Assembly: GCA_013043945.1 (NCBI GenBank)
Contig: JABEUW010000142.1
Coordinates: 1-6,801, forward strand
Length of the DNA stretch: 6,801 nt
Reading direction: 5' to 3'
Source: Vulcanimicrobiota bacterium
GTDB taxonomy: Bacteria; Vulcanimicrobiota; Vulcanimicrobiia; Vulcanimicrobiales; Vulcanimicrobiaceae
Position numbers and translations under genes: made by a program. Below the pieces are notes generated by a model. The model did not search any database. It was not told where the DNA came from and was given only the letters and a program-made list of their open reading frames with translations. Shown piece after piece: positions 1-6,716 of the stretch. Each line of letters opens with the position of its first letter. The stretch's first letter is position 1.

Positions 1-1731
1 ACGGTGATGACCGGCGCGCAGATTCTCAACGGAGCGCGCCTCGCGCCGATCGGCGACCCGTTGCTCGCGCGGCTCGCACGCGAAAACAAAATCGATAGCC
101 GCGCGGTCTACCTCACCATCGGGCGCAAGAGCACCTACCAACGCCTGCGCGTTCAACTGCCGCTGCATTTCATGCCGAAGTCGATTCGCATCCTTCGCGC
201 GCGGCGGCCGTGGTTGATCGAGTTGCACACCCAGATCGATTACTTCAACGGCATCGGGCTCGGCATTCCGACATCGGAGATTTTGCTTGCCAAGCGATTG
301 GGATTGTTGCTGATTCCACGCCTACAGAACGACGAACGTTTCAAAGCACCGCAGATGAACGCCGAACTCAACGGCATTCTCTCGCTCGATCCGAAGGTTT
401 CGACGGTCATCTTTTTCGGATTGAAGAATCAGGTCTTCGGATATCCCGACCACGAAAAGGACGCCGCCGAACTCTTCCGCTCGCATCGCTTTAATTTCGG
501 CACCATCGAGGTCTACGATCCCGGCCAGTTACAAAAAGGCAATAACGCACTCGCCGAGCTGATCCCCGGCCGAACGGTCCGCGTGCAGACGGTGCAGAAA
601 CTCGAACTCGATCGTTTGAGCGTACCGGCGTTGATCGACCGCTTCATGCTCGGCGTACGCGAGCGCAACGTTCGCGTCATCTACCTGCACCCGTATCCGC
701 ACCGCGACAAAAAACTCAGTATCGAAGCCACCAACGTCGAAATCGTGCACCGCTTAGCGAAAGCAATCGCCGCGGACGGCATGCGGCTGGGCACGGCGAC
801 CCCGATCCCGCTCTACGCTGGCACGAATCGGTTGCTCGTCGGCATCGTCGCACTCGCAGTTCCCTCGATCTTCGTCCTCTTGCTCGGTGCGTTCGGGCTC
901 TATCGGCCGAGCTACGCTGCAATCGCCTACATTGCGACGATTTTGTTGTATGCCGGAGGCATCGCGACGCATCGCGCGGATCTCGTGCGCTCGCTGCTCG
1001 CGCTCTGCGGCGGGCTCCTCTTCGTGGTCGCCGCGATGCTGATCTATGCGCCGGCCTGCGCCGACGAACCACGCGCGAATTTTTTCGCGCAGTGGTGGCG
1101 TTCGTTACGCTGGTCGTTGCTCGTTATCGGAACGGTGCTCCTCGGCGCACTCGTCGTCGTGGGGCTTTTGAGTACGCCGCTGGCGATGGAGGAGATCGAG
1201 CCGTTTCGCGGTGTGAAACTCATGCTCGCGCTCCCGCCGTTGATCGCGTTATTACTCTACGTTTTCGACGCGCGCTTCAAGGCGAAGGTCGGGCGTGCGG
1301 TCGATGTTCTACTCGCTCCGGTGCGCGCCTATCACCTTATCGTTATCGCGGTATTGGTCGGTATGGGAGCGGTGCTCTTGCTGCGAAGCGGCAACACCAG
1401 CGATATCGGCGCCTCCCACTTCGAACTCGTCGTTCGGCAAGATCTTAGTACCTGGCTCTCCGTGCGGCCGCGCTTCAAACAATTCCTTATCGGCATTCCC
1501 GCGGCGATGCTCTTGCCGGCGCTCGCGCTCTCGCACCGTCGCGCGATCGGCTGGCTCTGCGCGCTCGGGGTCGGCGTGGGGCTCGGCGACGCCGTCGATA
1601 CCTTCTCCCACCTGCACACCCCGCTCCTCATTGCCATCTTCCGTATCGGCAACGATTTCCTCGTCGGCGCGATCGTCGGTGCGATCGGCATCGCGCTCTA
1701 TCGTTTGGTCGCACGGCGGCTGCCGGCATAG
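1..1731 (+). CDS. DUF5693 family multi-pass membrane protein, 5' end outside window
   Basis: The frame is open from the first base, so the true start lies upstream; the GTG at 4 and ATG at 7 are probably internal, and an N-terminal signal anchor plus a first soluble segment are likely missing. Numbering from the GTG at 4, residues 1-270 are a soluble region, including the stretch RNVRVIYLHPYPH (221-233). From about 277 to 573 there are eight or nine hydrophobic segments, roughly 277-299, 303-322, 326-349, 370-391, 405-421, 442-461, 493-510, 514-530 and 553-573. Family-like landmarks are VRPRFKQFLIGIP (487-499) and DTFSHLHTPLL (532-542). DUF5693 has no established function but is commonly found directly before csaB, as here, with only one base between stop and csaB start. 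A role in export or assembly of the polysaccharide that CsaB modifies is inference. The family call rests on these motifs, the topology and the neighbour. Confidence 0.8.
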   Translation, partial: TVMTGAQILNGARLAPIGDPLLARLARENKIDSRAVYLTIGRKSTYQRLRVQLPLHFMPKSIRILRARRPWLIELHTQIDYFNGIGLGIPTSEILLAKRLGLLLIPRLQNDERFKAPQMNAELNGILSLDPKVSTVIFFGLKNQVFGYPDHEKDAAELFRSHRFNFGTIEVYDPGQLQKGNNALAELIPGRTVRVQTVQKLELDRLSVPALIDRFMLGVRERNVRVIYLHPYPHRDKKLSIEATNVEIVHRLAKAIAADGMRLGTATPIPLYAGTNRLLVGIVALAVPSIFVLLLGAFGLYRPSYAAIAYIATILLYAGGIATHRADLVRSLLALCGGLLFVVAAMLIYAPACADEPRANFFAQWWRSLRWSLLVIGTVLLGALVVVGLLSTPLAMEEIEPFRGVKLMLALPPLIALLLYVFDARFKAKVGRAVDVLLAPVRAYHLIVIAVLVGMGAVLLLRSGNTSDIGASHFELVVRQDLSTWLSVRPRFKQFLIGIPAAMLLPALALSHRRAIGWLCALGVGVGLGDAVDTFSHLHTPLLIAIFRIGNDFLVGAIVGAIGIALYRLVARRLPA

Positions 1732-1732
1732 C

Positions 1733-2818
1733 GTGCGCGTGTTGCTGAGCGGATATTACGGGTTCGGCAACATCGGCGATGAAGCGTTGCTGCGCGTCAT
1801 CGTCGGCCGCATTCGCTCGCGCATGCCCGAGGTCGAGATCGAAGCGCTCTCGGCGAGCCCCGAAGCGACGGGCGCGCAGTACGGGATCGCCGCGACGCAA
1901 CGGCGCGATGCCGGTGCGGTACGCGCGGCGATCGATCGCTGCGATTGCCTGCTCTCCGGCGGCGGTGGCCTCTTGCAGAACGCAACGAGTACGCGCAGCC
2001 TGCTCTATTACGCGGGTTTGCTGCACACCGCGCATCGCCGCAAAAAGAAAACCATGATCTTCGCTCAATCGATCGGCCCGCTCGACGCCCTCGGGCGCCT
2101 GCTGGTGCGCGCGCTCTGTTCGGGGGTCGACCGCGCCAGCGTGCGCGACGCACGTTCGGCACGTTTACTGCAATCGCTCCTCCCTGCGACGCGCGTCGAG
2201 CGGAGCGCCGACCCCGTCTTTCTGCTCGACCTCACCCCCGACGAACGGGACGTTCGCGACGAGGGCCTCGACCCGGTCGGCGCACCATACGTGCTCGTGA
2301 GCGTTCGCAAGCATCAGGCCTTGCGCGCCGGTATTCCCGCGATCGCGCGCGCGGTCGATCGGCTCGCACGCGAGCATGGATTGCGCGGCGTCTTTTTGCC
2401 GATTGGCGGCCCCGAGGATGCCGACGTCGCAACGCGCGTAATTCGCGCCTGCGAGAGCGCGCCGATGCTCTTGCCCGAACGCTCGATCGAACGGAGCGCG
2501 GCGATCGTCGCCTCGGCTCGCGCCGTTATCGGTATGCGCCTGCACGCGCTGATCTTTGCCGCTCGCTTCGCGGTGCCGTTCCTCGCGATTCCCTACGATC
2601 CAAAGGTCGCCGCGCTCTGCGAGGATCTCGCCTATCCGCTCGCGCCGCTCTGGGTTCCCGGCGGGCCGGTCCCGGAGAACGCCGCGGTCGATGCGAGTGT
2701 GGAGCGACTGATGTCGGAGCATGCGGCGCTGCGCGAGCACCTGCAAGGGGCCGTTGCGGCGCTACGGAGCGGCGCCGAGCGCAATTTCGAGCTCTTGCAA
2801 GATTTACTCGACGGGTAA
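1733..2818 (+). CDS. csaB: Polysaccharide pyruvyl transferase CsaB
   Basis: Predicted 361-residue cytosolic enzyme that transfers pyruvate from phosphoenolpyruvate to a sugar (ManNAc in characterised systems) of a secondary cell-wall polysaccharide, forming the ketal recognised by SLH domains of S-layer proteins. It covers the whole polysaccharide pyruvyl transferase domain. Visible motifs are GYYGFGNIGDEALL (7-20, N-terminal Rossmann-like loop), SGGGGLLQ (75-82), FAQSIGPL (110-117), ADPVF (159-163), IGMRLHALIFA (266-276) and IPYDPKV (286-292); the last two are CsaB hallmarks. The frame is open far upstream, but the GTG at 1733 is chosen because homology begins immediately after it and it follows the preceding TAG by one base. 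A second GTG at 1739 is possible but would clip the first strand. No good ribosome binding site is seen, so coupling to the DUF5693 gene is likely. A 6-bp inverted repeat (1710-1715/1732-1737) includes the start codon. The acceptor polysaccharide is unknown. Confidence 0.92.
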   Translation: MRVLLSGYYGFGNIGDEALLRVIVGRIRSRMPEVEIEALSASPEATGAQYGIAATQRRDAGAVRAAIDRCDCLLSGGGGLLQNATSTRSLLYYAGLLHTAHRRKKKTMIFAQSIGPLDALGRLLVRALCSGVDRASVRDARSARLLQSLLPATRVERSADPVFLLDLTPDERDVRDEGLDPVGAPYVLVSVRKHQALRAGIPAIARAVDRLAREHGLRGVFLPIGGPEDADVATRVIRACESAPMLLPERSIERSAAIVASARAVIGMRLHALIFAARFAVPFLAIPYDPKVAALCEDLAYPLAPLWVPGGPVPENAAVDASVERLMSEHAALREHLQGAVAALRSGAERNFELLQDLLDG

Positions 2819-2832
2819 GAGCAGAGCGCTCC

Positions 2833-2852
2833 GAGGGCGAATGAGAGCCCTC
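2833..2852 (+). promoter_or_regulatory. Hairpin in the ileS leader that would pair its Shine-Dalgarno-like sequence
   Basis: GAGGGC (2833-2838) can pair perfectly with GCCCTC (2847-2852) across an 8-base loop, ending two bases before the ileS ATG. GAGGG is the only Shine-Dalgarno-like sequence in the 36-base csaB-ileS gap, so folding would hide it, while the downstream arm resembles anti-Shine-Dalgarno sequence. The loop contains an ATG (2841) opening a five-codon ORF (M-R-A-L-P) whose TGA overlaps the ileS ATG as ATGA. There is no T-run, so this is not an intrinsic terminator. A regulatory role is inference; a 6-bp stem can occur by chance in GC-rich DNA. Confidence 0.35.
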
Positions 2853-2854
2853 CC

Positions 2855-5626
2855 ATGAACGATGCTTCGCGCGCGGATTATCGCGCTACCCTCAATCTCC
2901 CCGCAACCGATTTCCCGATGAAAGCGGAGCTCCCCAAGCGCGAGCCGGCGCGCGTCGCATGGTGGAACGAGCAGCAGATCTACCGGCGCGCGTTGGAACG
3001 CAATGCCGGCGCGAAACCGTGGATCCTTCACGACGGCCCGCCCTATGCGAATGGCGAGCTGCACATGGGGCACTTTCTCAACATGGTGCTCAAAGATATG
3101 TTCGTGAAGATTGCGCTGCTGGAAGGACGAGCGGCGCGCTTCGTACCGGGCTGGGATATGCACGGACTTCCCATCGAACTCGAGACGCTCAAACATCTCG
3201 GGGTCAAAGATTTCCACCAAATCGATCCGTTGGAGCTTCGTGCGAAGTGCAAAGAGCGCGCGCTCTATTGGCTGGAACGACAGAGTTCGACGCGCGAGCG
3301 CATGGGAGTCTTTGCAGAATTCGATCGTCCCTATCGCACCGTCGATCCCTCGTTTGAAGCGACGATCGTCGAAGCGCTCGCAACGCTCGCCGAACGCGAA
3401 CAACTCTATCGCGGACTCCGTGCGACGCTCTGGTGCATTCACGATGAGACGGCCCTCGCAGAGGCCGAGATCGAGTACGAAACCAAAATCTCGCCCTCGA
3501 TCTACGTGCGCTTCCGCGCCGATGCAGCGCAGCGTGCGGAGATCCTCGCTCGTTTCGGATATGTCGGCGAGGAGAACGCGCCGCTCTCGGTTTTGATTTG
3601 GACGACGACGCCGTGGACGCTCCCCGCGAACGTCGCCATCGCGCTGCGCGCCGACGCAACCTACGGAGTATACCGCGTCGGCGACGAACTATTCATCGTC
3701 GCCGAGGCTCTTGCGGAGCAGGCGCTCGGCGATGCATTCGCCGGCGCGCATTTGCTCGCGTCGCTACCCGGCAGCGCACTCGATGGAGCGCGCGCGCGGC
3801 ACCCCTTCGCGCAACGCGATTCGGTGATGGTGCTCGCCGATTACGTCGATCTCGAGAGCGGAACCGGCGCGGTGCACACCGCCCCGGGGCACGGCGCCGA
3901 CGATTTTGCGACCGGGGTAAAATACGATCTTCCGATTCTCAACCCGGTCGATGCCTCGGGACACTTTACGGCGGAGGGCGCACCGTATATCGGCATGCAG
4001 GTCTTCGCAGCGAACGATCGCATCGTCGCCGACCTGCGCGAGAGCGGCGCGCTCTGGCGCTTCGAGAGCTATTCACATAGCTATCCGCATTGCTGGCGCT
4101 GCCACCAACCCGTCATCTTCCGCGCGACCGCACAGTGGTTTATCGCGATGGATCAGAATCGGCTGCGCGCACGCGCGGTCGAAGCCGCGCAGGGCGTCGC
4201 CTTCGAGCCGGAATGGGGGCGGGCGCGCTTGGTGCAGATGCTCGAAAATCACCCCGAATGGTGCATCTCGCGGCAACGGACCTGGGGCACGCCGATTCCC
4301 GCGGTCGTCTGTAAGGGCTGCAACGAATCGTTGCTCGATCCGCGCGTGGCACGTATTGCGGCGGCGCGCTTTCGCGAGGTCGGCGCCGATGCGTGGTGGT
4401 CCGAACCGGTCGAACGATTTTTGCCGGAGGGATTCCATTGCGCTCGCTGCGGTTCGACGACCTTTGAAAAAGAGCGCAACATCGTCGATATCTGGTTCGA
4501 ATCGGGGGTGACCCACCTCGCGGTCCTCGGGCACGATGCAACGCTCCCTTGGCCGAGCGACCTCGTGCTGGAGGGCGGCGATCAGTACCGCGGTTGGTTC
4601 CGGAGCTCGATCGTTACTGCGGTCGCTCTCGAAGGGCACGCACCCTATCGTTGCGTGGTAAAGAACGGTTGGGTGAACGACGAGCAAGGACGCCCGATGA
4701 GCAAATCACGCGGCACCGGGATCGATGCGCGCGACGCGATGGCGACCTTCGGCGCCGACGTGCTGCGGCTCTGGTCCGCTTCGGTGGAATTCGTCGACGA
4801 CGTTCGCTTCGGCCCTAACGTCGTCGAGCAAGTCGCGCGCGTCTATCGCAACATTCGCAATCGCATCCGCTTCATTCTCGGCAACATCGCCGATCTTCCG
4901 CCCGAAGCGATCGTCGAGCCCGCGGCGATGCTGCCGCTCGATCGGCTCGCATGTCGGGTCACCGATGCCTTCGTCGCCGAGGTCCGCGAGCGATATGCCG
5001 CCTTCGGCATCCACGATGCCTATCTCGCGATCGTCGCCTTCGAGAGCGAGATGTCGGGGCTCGCCTTCGACGCTTGGAAAGATCCGCTCTACTCGGGCCA
5101 ACGCGACGGCGCGCGGCGGCGCAGCGCGCAATCCGCGCTCTTCTATCTCCTGCGCGGTTTCCTCACCGCACTCGCACCGCTGCTCCCCTTTACCGCCGAA
5201 GAGGCGTGGCAATCGTTGCCGGAGGCGCTGCGCGGGGATCGCGAGAGCGTCTTTGCGTTGCGCTTTGCCGACGAACACCGCGTATCGAACGCTGCGGATC
5301 TCGCGCTCTGGGAGCAGTTACGTACGTTGCGCGCGCAGGTCGCCGCTTCGAATTCGCCGCGCGATTTCGAGATTGCGGTCGATCTCTACGCCGGCGGCGA
5401 GCAGTTCGAGGCGCTCGCAGCACTCGACGAGACTCTGCGCGAAGCGCTCATCGTCTCGGAGGTGCGCATGCATCGCGACCCGGCGGCGCAGAGCGCGCGG
5501 TTAACGATCGGGCAGGCGAGCGGCGCGAAATGTTCGCGCTGTTGGAAGTTCCGCGATCTCCGCGAAGGGGACGCGCGCGGCGCGATCTGCGACGATTGCG
5601 AGCGCGCCGTCAGCGCGCTCGCGTAA
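2855..5626 (+). CDS. ileS: Isoleucyl-tRNA synthetase (class I, with CP1 editing domain and C-terminal zinc finger)
   Basis: Predicted 923-residue cytosolic enzyme that charges tRNA-Ile and hydrolyses mischarged Val-tRNA-Ile; the length is normal for bacterial type 1 IleRS. The N-terminus (DYRATLNLPATDFPM, 8-22) matches the family and supports the ATG at 2855. The class I signature is PPYANGELHMGH (62-73; HIGH variant HMGH), and the second signature is RPMSKS (613-618), where the usual first Lys is Pro. The CP1 editing domain has WTTTPWTLP (249-257) and GTGAVHTAPGHGADD (336-350); H341 and D350 correspond to E. coli H333 and D342, so editing looks intact. An internal zinc site is suggested by C486/C489 and C529/C532. 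Another pair, C413/C416, faces only C194-I-H-D, so that site is incomplete. The anticodon-binding domain starts near 693, and the C-terminal zinc finger uses C893/C896/C912/C915. It lies 36 bases after csaB and overlaps convergent tgt by 17 bp. Confidence 0.98.
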   Translation: MNDASRADYRATLNLPATDFPMKAELPKREPARVAWWNEQQIYRRALERNAGAKPWILHDGPPYANGELHMGHFLNMVLKDMFVKIALLEGRAARFVPGWDMHGLPIELETLKHLGVKDFHQIDPLELRAKCKERALYWLERQSSTRERMGVFAEFDRPYRTVDPSFEATIVEALATLAEREQLYRGLRATLWCIHDETALAEAEIEYETKISPSIYVRFRADAAQRAEILARFGYVGEENAPLSVLIWTTTPWTLPANVAIALRADATYGVYRVGDELFIVAEALAEQALGDAFAGAHLLASLPGSALDGARARHPFAQRDSVMVLADYVDLESGTGAVHTAPGHGADDFATGVKYDLPILNPVDASGHFTAEGAPYIGMQVFAANDRIVADLRESGALWRFESYSHSYPHCWRCHQPVIFRATAQWFIAMDQNRLRARAVEAAQGVAFEPEWGRARLVQMLENHPEWCISRQRTWGTPIPAVVCKGCNESLLDPRVARIAAARFREVGADAWWSEPVERFLPEGFHCARCGSTTFEKERNIVDIWFESGVTHLAVLGHDATLPWPSDLVLEGGDQYRGWFRSSIVTAVALEGHAPYRCVVKNGWVNDEQGRPMSKSRGTGIDARDAMATFGADVLRLWSASVEFVDDVRFGPNVVEQVARVYRNIRNRIRFILGNIADLPPEAIVEPAAMLPLDRLACRVTDAFVAEVRERYAAFGIHDAYLAIVAFESEMSGLAFDAWKDPLYSGQRDGARRRSAQSALFYLLRGFLTALAPLLPFTAEEAWQSLPEALRGDRESVFALRFADEHRVSNAADLALWEQLRTLRAQVAASNSPRDFEIAVDLYAGGEQFEALAALDETLREALIVSEVRMHRDPAAQSARLTIGQASGAKCSRCWKFRDLREGDARGAICDDCERAVSALA
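5598..5622. terminator. Perfect 10-bp hairpin at the ileS/tgt convergent junction, possible bidirectional 3'-end element
   Basis: GCGAGCGCGC (5598-5607) is followed by the loop CGTCA (5608-5612) and the exact reverse complement GCGCGCTCGC (5613-5622). The symmetry lets it fold in transcripts from either strand. The tgt TGA (5612-5610 on the minus strand) forms part of the loop, and the ileS TAA (5624-5626) begins one base after the stem. Neither side has a T-run, so it is not a canonical intrinsic terminator. It could be a pause or factor-dependent termination site, or a 3'-end stabilising structure. The repeat is seen directly; its function is inferred from its place between two converging genes. 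Confidence 0.5.
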
Positions 5627-6716
5627 GTCCGGCAAAGAGCGCATCGCGCCACGAAGCCCAGTTGCCGCCCTCGATCGCCGTTCGCGCTTCGGCCATCAGG
5701 GCGTGCAGCAGCGCGATATTATGGTACGAAAGCAATTGCGGCCCGAGCATCTCGCCGCCGCGGAAGAGATGGCAGAGATAGGCGCGCGTATACGTTGTGC
5801 AGACCGCGCACGCGCAGGTTGGATCGATCGGCGTGAAATCGCGAACGTATGCGGCGTTGCGAATGTTGAACTCCCCGGTGCGCGTCATCGCCCGCGCGTT
5901 CCGGCCGCAGCGCGTCGGATAGACGCAATCGAACATATCGATGCCGCAGTCGACCGCAACGACGATATCGGCGACGGTGCCGATGCCCATGATGTACCGC
6001 GGCTTCTCCGCGGGGAGGAGATCGGCGGTAAAGCGCGCCATGCGCTCCATCTCTTCGCGCGTCTCGCCGACCGAGAGCCCGCCGATCGCGTAACCGGGGA
6101 GATCGAGCGCGACGAGTTCGCGCGCGCTGCGCTCGCGTAGCCGTTCGTCGAGACCGCCCTGCACGATTGCGAAAAGCTGCGTACGCTCCGAGCGTCGCGC
6201 CGCAGCGCCGCGTTGCGCCCAAGAGGTCGTCATCCTGACGGCGGCGACGAGTTCTTCCTCGCTCGCGGGCAATTTCACGCAGACGTCGAGTTGCATCGCG
6301 ATATCGACGCCGATCGCTTCTTGAAATTCGACGGTATCCTCCGGCGTAAACCGATGCATGCTGCCGTCGAGATGCGATTTGAACGTCACGCCGTCGGGAT
6401 CGAGCGTTCGGCGCTCTTGCAACGAGAAGACTTGAAAACCGCCGGAATCGGTGAGAATCGGCCCTTCCCAGGCCATGAATCGATGCAGCCCGCCGGCGGC
6501 GACGATCGTATCGCGACCGGGGCGCAGACGCAGATGATAGGCGTTCGCTAAAACGATCTGCGTGCCGGCTTCACGTAATTCGCGCGGGGTCAGCCCCTTG
6601 ACGCTCGCCGCAGTCCCGACCGGCATGAAGGCCGGCGTCTCGACGCTCCCGTGCGCGAGCGCGAGGCGCGCGCGACGCGCGCTGCCATCTCGAGCGAGGA
6701 GTTCGAACGCGCTCAC
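5610..6716 (-). CDS. tgt: tRNA-guanine (preQ1) transglycosylase, queuosine pathway
   Basis: Predicted 368-residue TIM-barrel enzyme that replaces guanine-34 with preQ1 in GUN-anticodon tRNAs (Asn, Asp, His, Tyr), a key step toward queuosine. The N-terminus contains HGSVETPAFMPVGT (22-35). Catalytic and binding residues correspond to the Zymomonas mobilis enzyme: D90 in ILTDSGGFQV (D102), D144 (D156), Q186 in QGG (Q203), G213 (G230) and nucleophile D263 in FDCVYPTR (D280). C146 and V216 match C158 and V233, the bacterial preQ1-type pocket rather than the eukaryotic queuine type. Zinc ligands are C301, C303, C306 and H332. Residue 145 is Val where D-E-C is common. The GTG at 6716-6714 is the only start codon in frame before the window edge and fits the family N-terminus; it overlaps the upstream gene's stop as GTGA, with no clear Shine-Dalgarno sequence, so coupling is likely. 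The 3' end overlaps ileS. Confidence 0.97.
   Translation of the reverse strand: MSAFELLARDGSARRARLALAHGSVETPAFMPVGTAASVKGLTPRELREAGTQIVLANAYHLRLRPGRDTIVAAGGLHRFMAWEGPILTDSGGFQVFSLQERRTLDPDGVTFKSHLDGSMHRFTPEDTVEFQEAIGVDIAMQLDVCVKLPASEEELVAAVRMTTSWAQRGAAARRSERTQLFAIVQGGLDERLRERSARELVALDLPGYAIGGLSVGETREEMERMARFTADLLPAEKPRYIMGIGTVADIVVAVDCGIDMFDCVYPTRCGRNARAMTRTGEFNIRNAAYVRDFTPIDPTCACAVCTTYTRAYLCHLFRGGEMLGPQLLSYHNIALLHALMAEARTAIEGGNWASWRDALFAGLTRAR

Noticed and set aside
1295..1732. In-frame open extension upstream of csaB, which would give a 507-residue protein
   Set aside because: It lies inside the DUF5693 gene, its translation is Arg/Ser-rich with no family resemblance, and CsaB homology starts right after the GTG at 1733.
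2824..2831. Perfect 8-bp palindrome GAGCGCTC as an operator
   Set aside because: A single short palindrome is expected by chance in this composition, and no second copy or promoter elements are seen nearby.
1945..2844. Long plus-strand open frame (299 codons) overlapping csaB
   Set aside because: The translation is dominated by Arg and Ala, typical of an off-frame of GC-rich DNA, and csaB in the other frame is clearly conserved.
2833..2852. Intrinsic terminator between csaB and ileS
   Set aside because: The stem is only 6 bp, no T-run follows, and it abuts the ileS start codon, so a translational role is more plausible than termination.
2819..2854. T-box riboswitch controlling ileS
   Set aside because: The 36-base gap is far too short and contains neither specifier stem nor T-box motif; a leader inside csaB is not suggested by any visible conserved element.
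2804..3442. Minus-strand open frame (212 codons) opposite the start of ileS
   Set aside because: It is a shadow opposite the conserved IleRS catalytic region, with no recognisable motif and no ribosome binding site.
4951..5781. Plus-strand open frame (276 codons) crossing the ileS end into tgt
   Set aside because: It has an Arg-rich off-frame composition and runs through two well-conserved genes on opposite strands without any motif of its own.
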